DNA from: Anaerolineae bacterium
GTDB taxonomy: Bacteria; Chloroflexota; Anaerolineae; Anaerolineales; Villigracilaceae
Assembly: GCA_003484265.1 (NCBI GenBank)
Contig: DNDO01000109.1
Span: 1 to 6,205 of the forward strand
Reading direction: 5' to 3'
Length of the DNA: 6,205 nt
Below the pieces are notes generated by a model. It had not been told where the DNA came from, did not search any database, and saw only the letters and a list, made by a program, of their open reading frames with translations. Position 1 is the stretch's first letter. Every line of letters starts with the position of its first letter. Position numbers and translations under genes: made by a program. Shown in pieces: positions 5,533 through 6,205 of this stretch.

Positions 5533-5533
5533 T
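5528..5533 (+). promoter_or_regulatory. Consensus -10 box of the lysine-rich protein gene
   Basis: A perfect TATAAT preceded by GG spans the stop codon of the 5269 gene. No good -35 is seen (nearest TTGTGG at 5510-5515 is only 12 bases away). The predicted start near 5540 gives a leader of about 55 bases containing a small hairpin (GAGTC 5543-5547 with GACTC 5553-5557) and a strong ribosome binding site. Confidence 0.5.
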
Positions 5534-5594
5534 AGGACATTAGAGTCGAACAGACTCAACTCAGTCGCTTTCATACAGGAAAGGAGTAGTTGAA

Positions 5595-5735
5595 ATGGGT
5601 AACTCTGGTAAAAAAGATAAAGGTAATAAGGAACAAAAGAAGAAAGCCAAGCTGACAATCAAGGAGAAGAGAAAGCTCAAACACGAAAAGCACAATAACG
5701 ACCACAAGAAGACACACGTTTCCATCCCAAACTAA
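5595..5735 (+). CDS. Small lysine-rich basic protein, 46 residues
   Basis: The short frame from ATG 5595 to TAA 5735 is preceded by AAAGGAG (5580-5586) eight bases before the start, and by a consensus -10 box about 60 bases upstream. It is followed seven bases later by a strong terminator, so it is a complete transcription unit despite its size. The product contains 15 Lys, 1 Arg and 4 His against 5 acidic residues, with no aromatic residue. It has the blocks MGNSGKKDKGNKEQKKKAKL (1-20) and TIKEKRKLKHEKHNNDHKKT (21-40). The composition predicts a disordered or helical polycation that would bind RNA, DNA or the ribosome. I have an impression of similar short basic proteins in other bacteria, all uncharacterised, but cannot confirm it. 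Function unknown. Confidence 0.75.
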   Translation: MGNSGKKDKGNKEQKKKAKLTIKEKRKLKHEKHNNDHKKTHVSIPN

Positions 5736-5741
5736 TTCCAA

Positions 5742-5777
5742 GCCCCTGACTGTAAATCAGTCAGGGGTCTTTTGTTG
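5742..5777 (+). terminator. Rho-independent terminator of the small-gene run
   Basis: CCCCTGACTG (5743-5752) pairs perfectly with CAGTCAGGGG (5758-5767) around a TAAAT loop, giving a 10-bp GC-rich stem followed by TCTTTTGTTG. It lies just after the lysine-rich protein gene and before the trans-sulfuration enzyme gene. Confidence 0.92.
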
Positions 5778-5785
5778 AATTAAGA

Positions 5786-5791
5786 TACACT
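5786..5791 (+). promoter_or_regulatory. Possible -10 box of the trans-sulfuration gene
   Basis: TACACT (5786-5791) lies between the terminator and ATG 5824 and would start transcription near 5798, giving a leader of about 26 bases. No -35 box is convincing at the expected distance. It is the best candidate in a short interval that must contain a promoter, given the strong terminator before it. Confidence 0.3.
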
Positions 5792-5823
5792 GTTCAAAAA
5801 TCCATTCACAGAAGGAATACTCC

Positions 5824-6205
5824 ATGAGTGACCTCTCTCGCAACACCTTTCAGACTCGCGCAGTCCACGCCGGTGAACGCGTCCCACCTGCAGACTTTAG
5901 ACCTGTCGCTTCACCGATCTGGCCCACTGTCGGTTACATCTACGAAAGCATGGACGACCTCGATGCCGTGTTCGACCACAGGAAAGCCGGGCAGGTCTAT
6001 TTGCGTTATTCCAACCCAACCGTCGAAGCGTTTGAATCTGCTGTCGCGAACCTGGAGGGAACAGAGGCAGCACAAGCCTACGGGTCTGGCATGGCTGCGA
6101 TCCATGCCGCGCTATTGGGTGCGGGAGCAAAGGCAGGAGAATCTGTTGTCGCTGCGGTGGATATTTACGGAGCATCGTTCACATTGTTGAACAATCTGTT
6201 CGCCA
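5824..6205 (+). CDS. PLP-dependent trans-sulfuration enzyme, cystathionine gamma-synthase superfamily (3' end outside window)
   Basis: The first 127 residues are visible of a family usually near 400. TRAVHAGE (residues 11-18) is the typical N-terminal motif. YLRYSNPTVEAFE (59-71) matches the Y-x-R-x-x-NPT motif whose Tyr and Arg hold the cofactor phosphate of the neighbouring subunit. YGSGMAAI (86-93) forms the phosphate-binding turn, and DIYGASF (113-119) carries Y115, which stacks on the PLP ring. The lysine that binds PLP lies beyond the window. The family includes cystathionine gamma-synthase, cystathionine gamma-lyase, methionine gamma-lyase and O-acetylhomoserine sulfhydrylase; the visible third does not decide among these. 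All act in the cytoplasm in methionine and cysteine metabolism. AGAAGGA (5810-5816), seven bases before ATG 5824, fixes the start. A terminator isolates it from the upstream genes. Confidence 0.9.
   Translation, partial: MSDLSRNTFQTRAVHAGERVPPADFRPVASPIWPTVGYIYESMDDLDAVFDHRKAGQVYLRYSNPTVEAFESAVANLEGTEAAQAYGSGMAAIHAALLGAGAKAGESVVAAVDIYGASFTLLNNLFA

Noticed and set aside
5317..5658. 113-codon - strand frame
   Set aside because: Antisense to the 5269 and 5595 genes; no ribosome binding site, and the opposite strand carries ordered promoter, ribosome binding site and terminator signals.
5828..6190. 120-codon + strand frame ending at 6190
   Set aside because: It is the alternate frame of the trans-sulfuration enzyme gene, whose motifs are read from ATG 5824 without interruption to the window end.
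1..6205. Mobile element, CRISPR array, tRNA or toxin-antitoxin pair
   Set aside because: I looked for terminal inverted repeats, regularly spaced repeats, cloverleaf-like stretches and overlapping small gene pairs of known toxin type, and saw none.

Overview
The window reads as ordinary chromosomal DNA of mid GC content. All genes lie on the + strand except one short convergent gene. The protein set (a DUF1361 membrane protein, a YqeB/EF2563-type protein, a YdbC/PC4-like protein, a VF530 protein, and several unrecognised short proteins) and promoter boxes of the form GGTAnAAT just upstream of ATG suggest a Chloroflexota bacterium, perhaps Anaerolineae. That assignment is recognition only and was not tested by a search. 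There is no rRNA, tRNA, CRISPR array, transposase or phage gene.

Bases 1-1351 hold the 3' end of a DUF1361 membrane protein gene. It overlaps a gene of the YqeB family, which is linked to maturation of molybdenum hydroxylases. Bases 1433-2353 encode a 306-residue protein I do not recognise. It ends in a strong 15-bp hairpin with an A-run on one side and a T-run on the other. This hairpin also serves a convergent 43-codon gene on the - strand (2404-2535), which encodes a small one-helix membrane protein and has a near-ideal ribosome binding site. Upstream of that gene is a divergent intergenic region, then a single-domain CheY-like response regulator (2724-3143) with no kinase beside it. Next is a more AT-rich orphan gene (3250-4122) for a protein with two N-terminal membrane helices and a soluble, probably beta-rich domain.

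Bases 4358-5735 form a run of five short genes: a YdbC/PC4-like ssDNA-binding protein, an NTF2/SnoaL-fold protein, a VF530-type DNA-binding protein, an unknown 87-residue protein, and a 46-residue protein with 15 lysines. The last two appear to have their own promoters. The run closes with a perfect 10-bp-stem terminator (5742-5777). A gene for a PLP-dependent trans-sulfuration enzyme (cystathionine gamma-synthase superfamily) then starts at 5824 and runs off the end.

No obvious new multi-gene system is visible. The points most worth following are the two small genes that a length cut-off would miss or mis-start, three genes whose -10 boxes lie 6-9 bases before the ATG (probable leaderless transcripts), and the cluster of small nucleic-acid-binding proteins.
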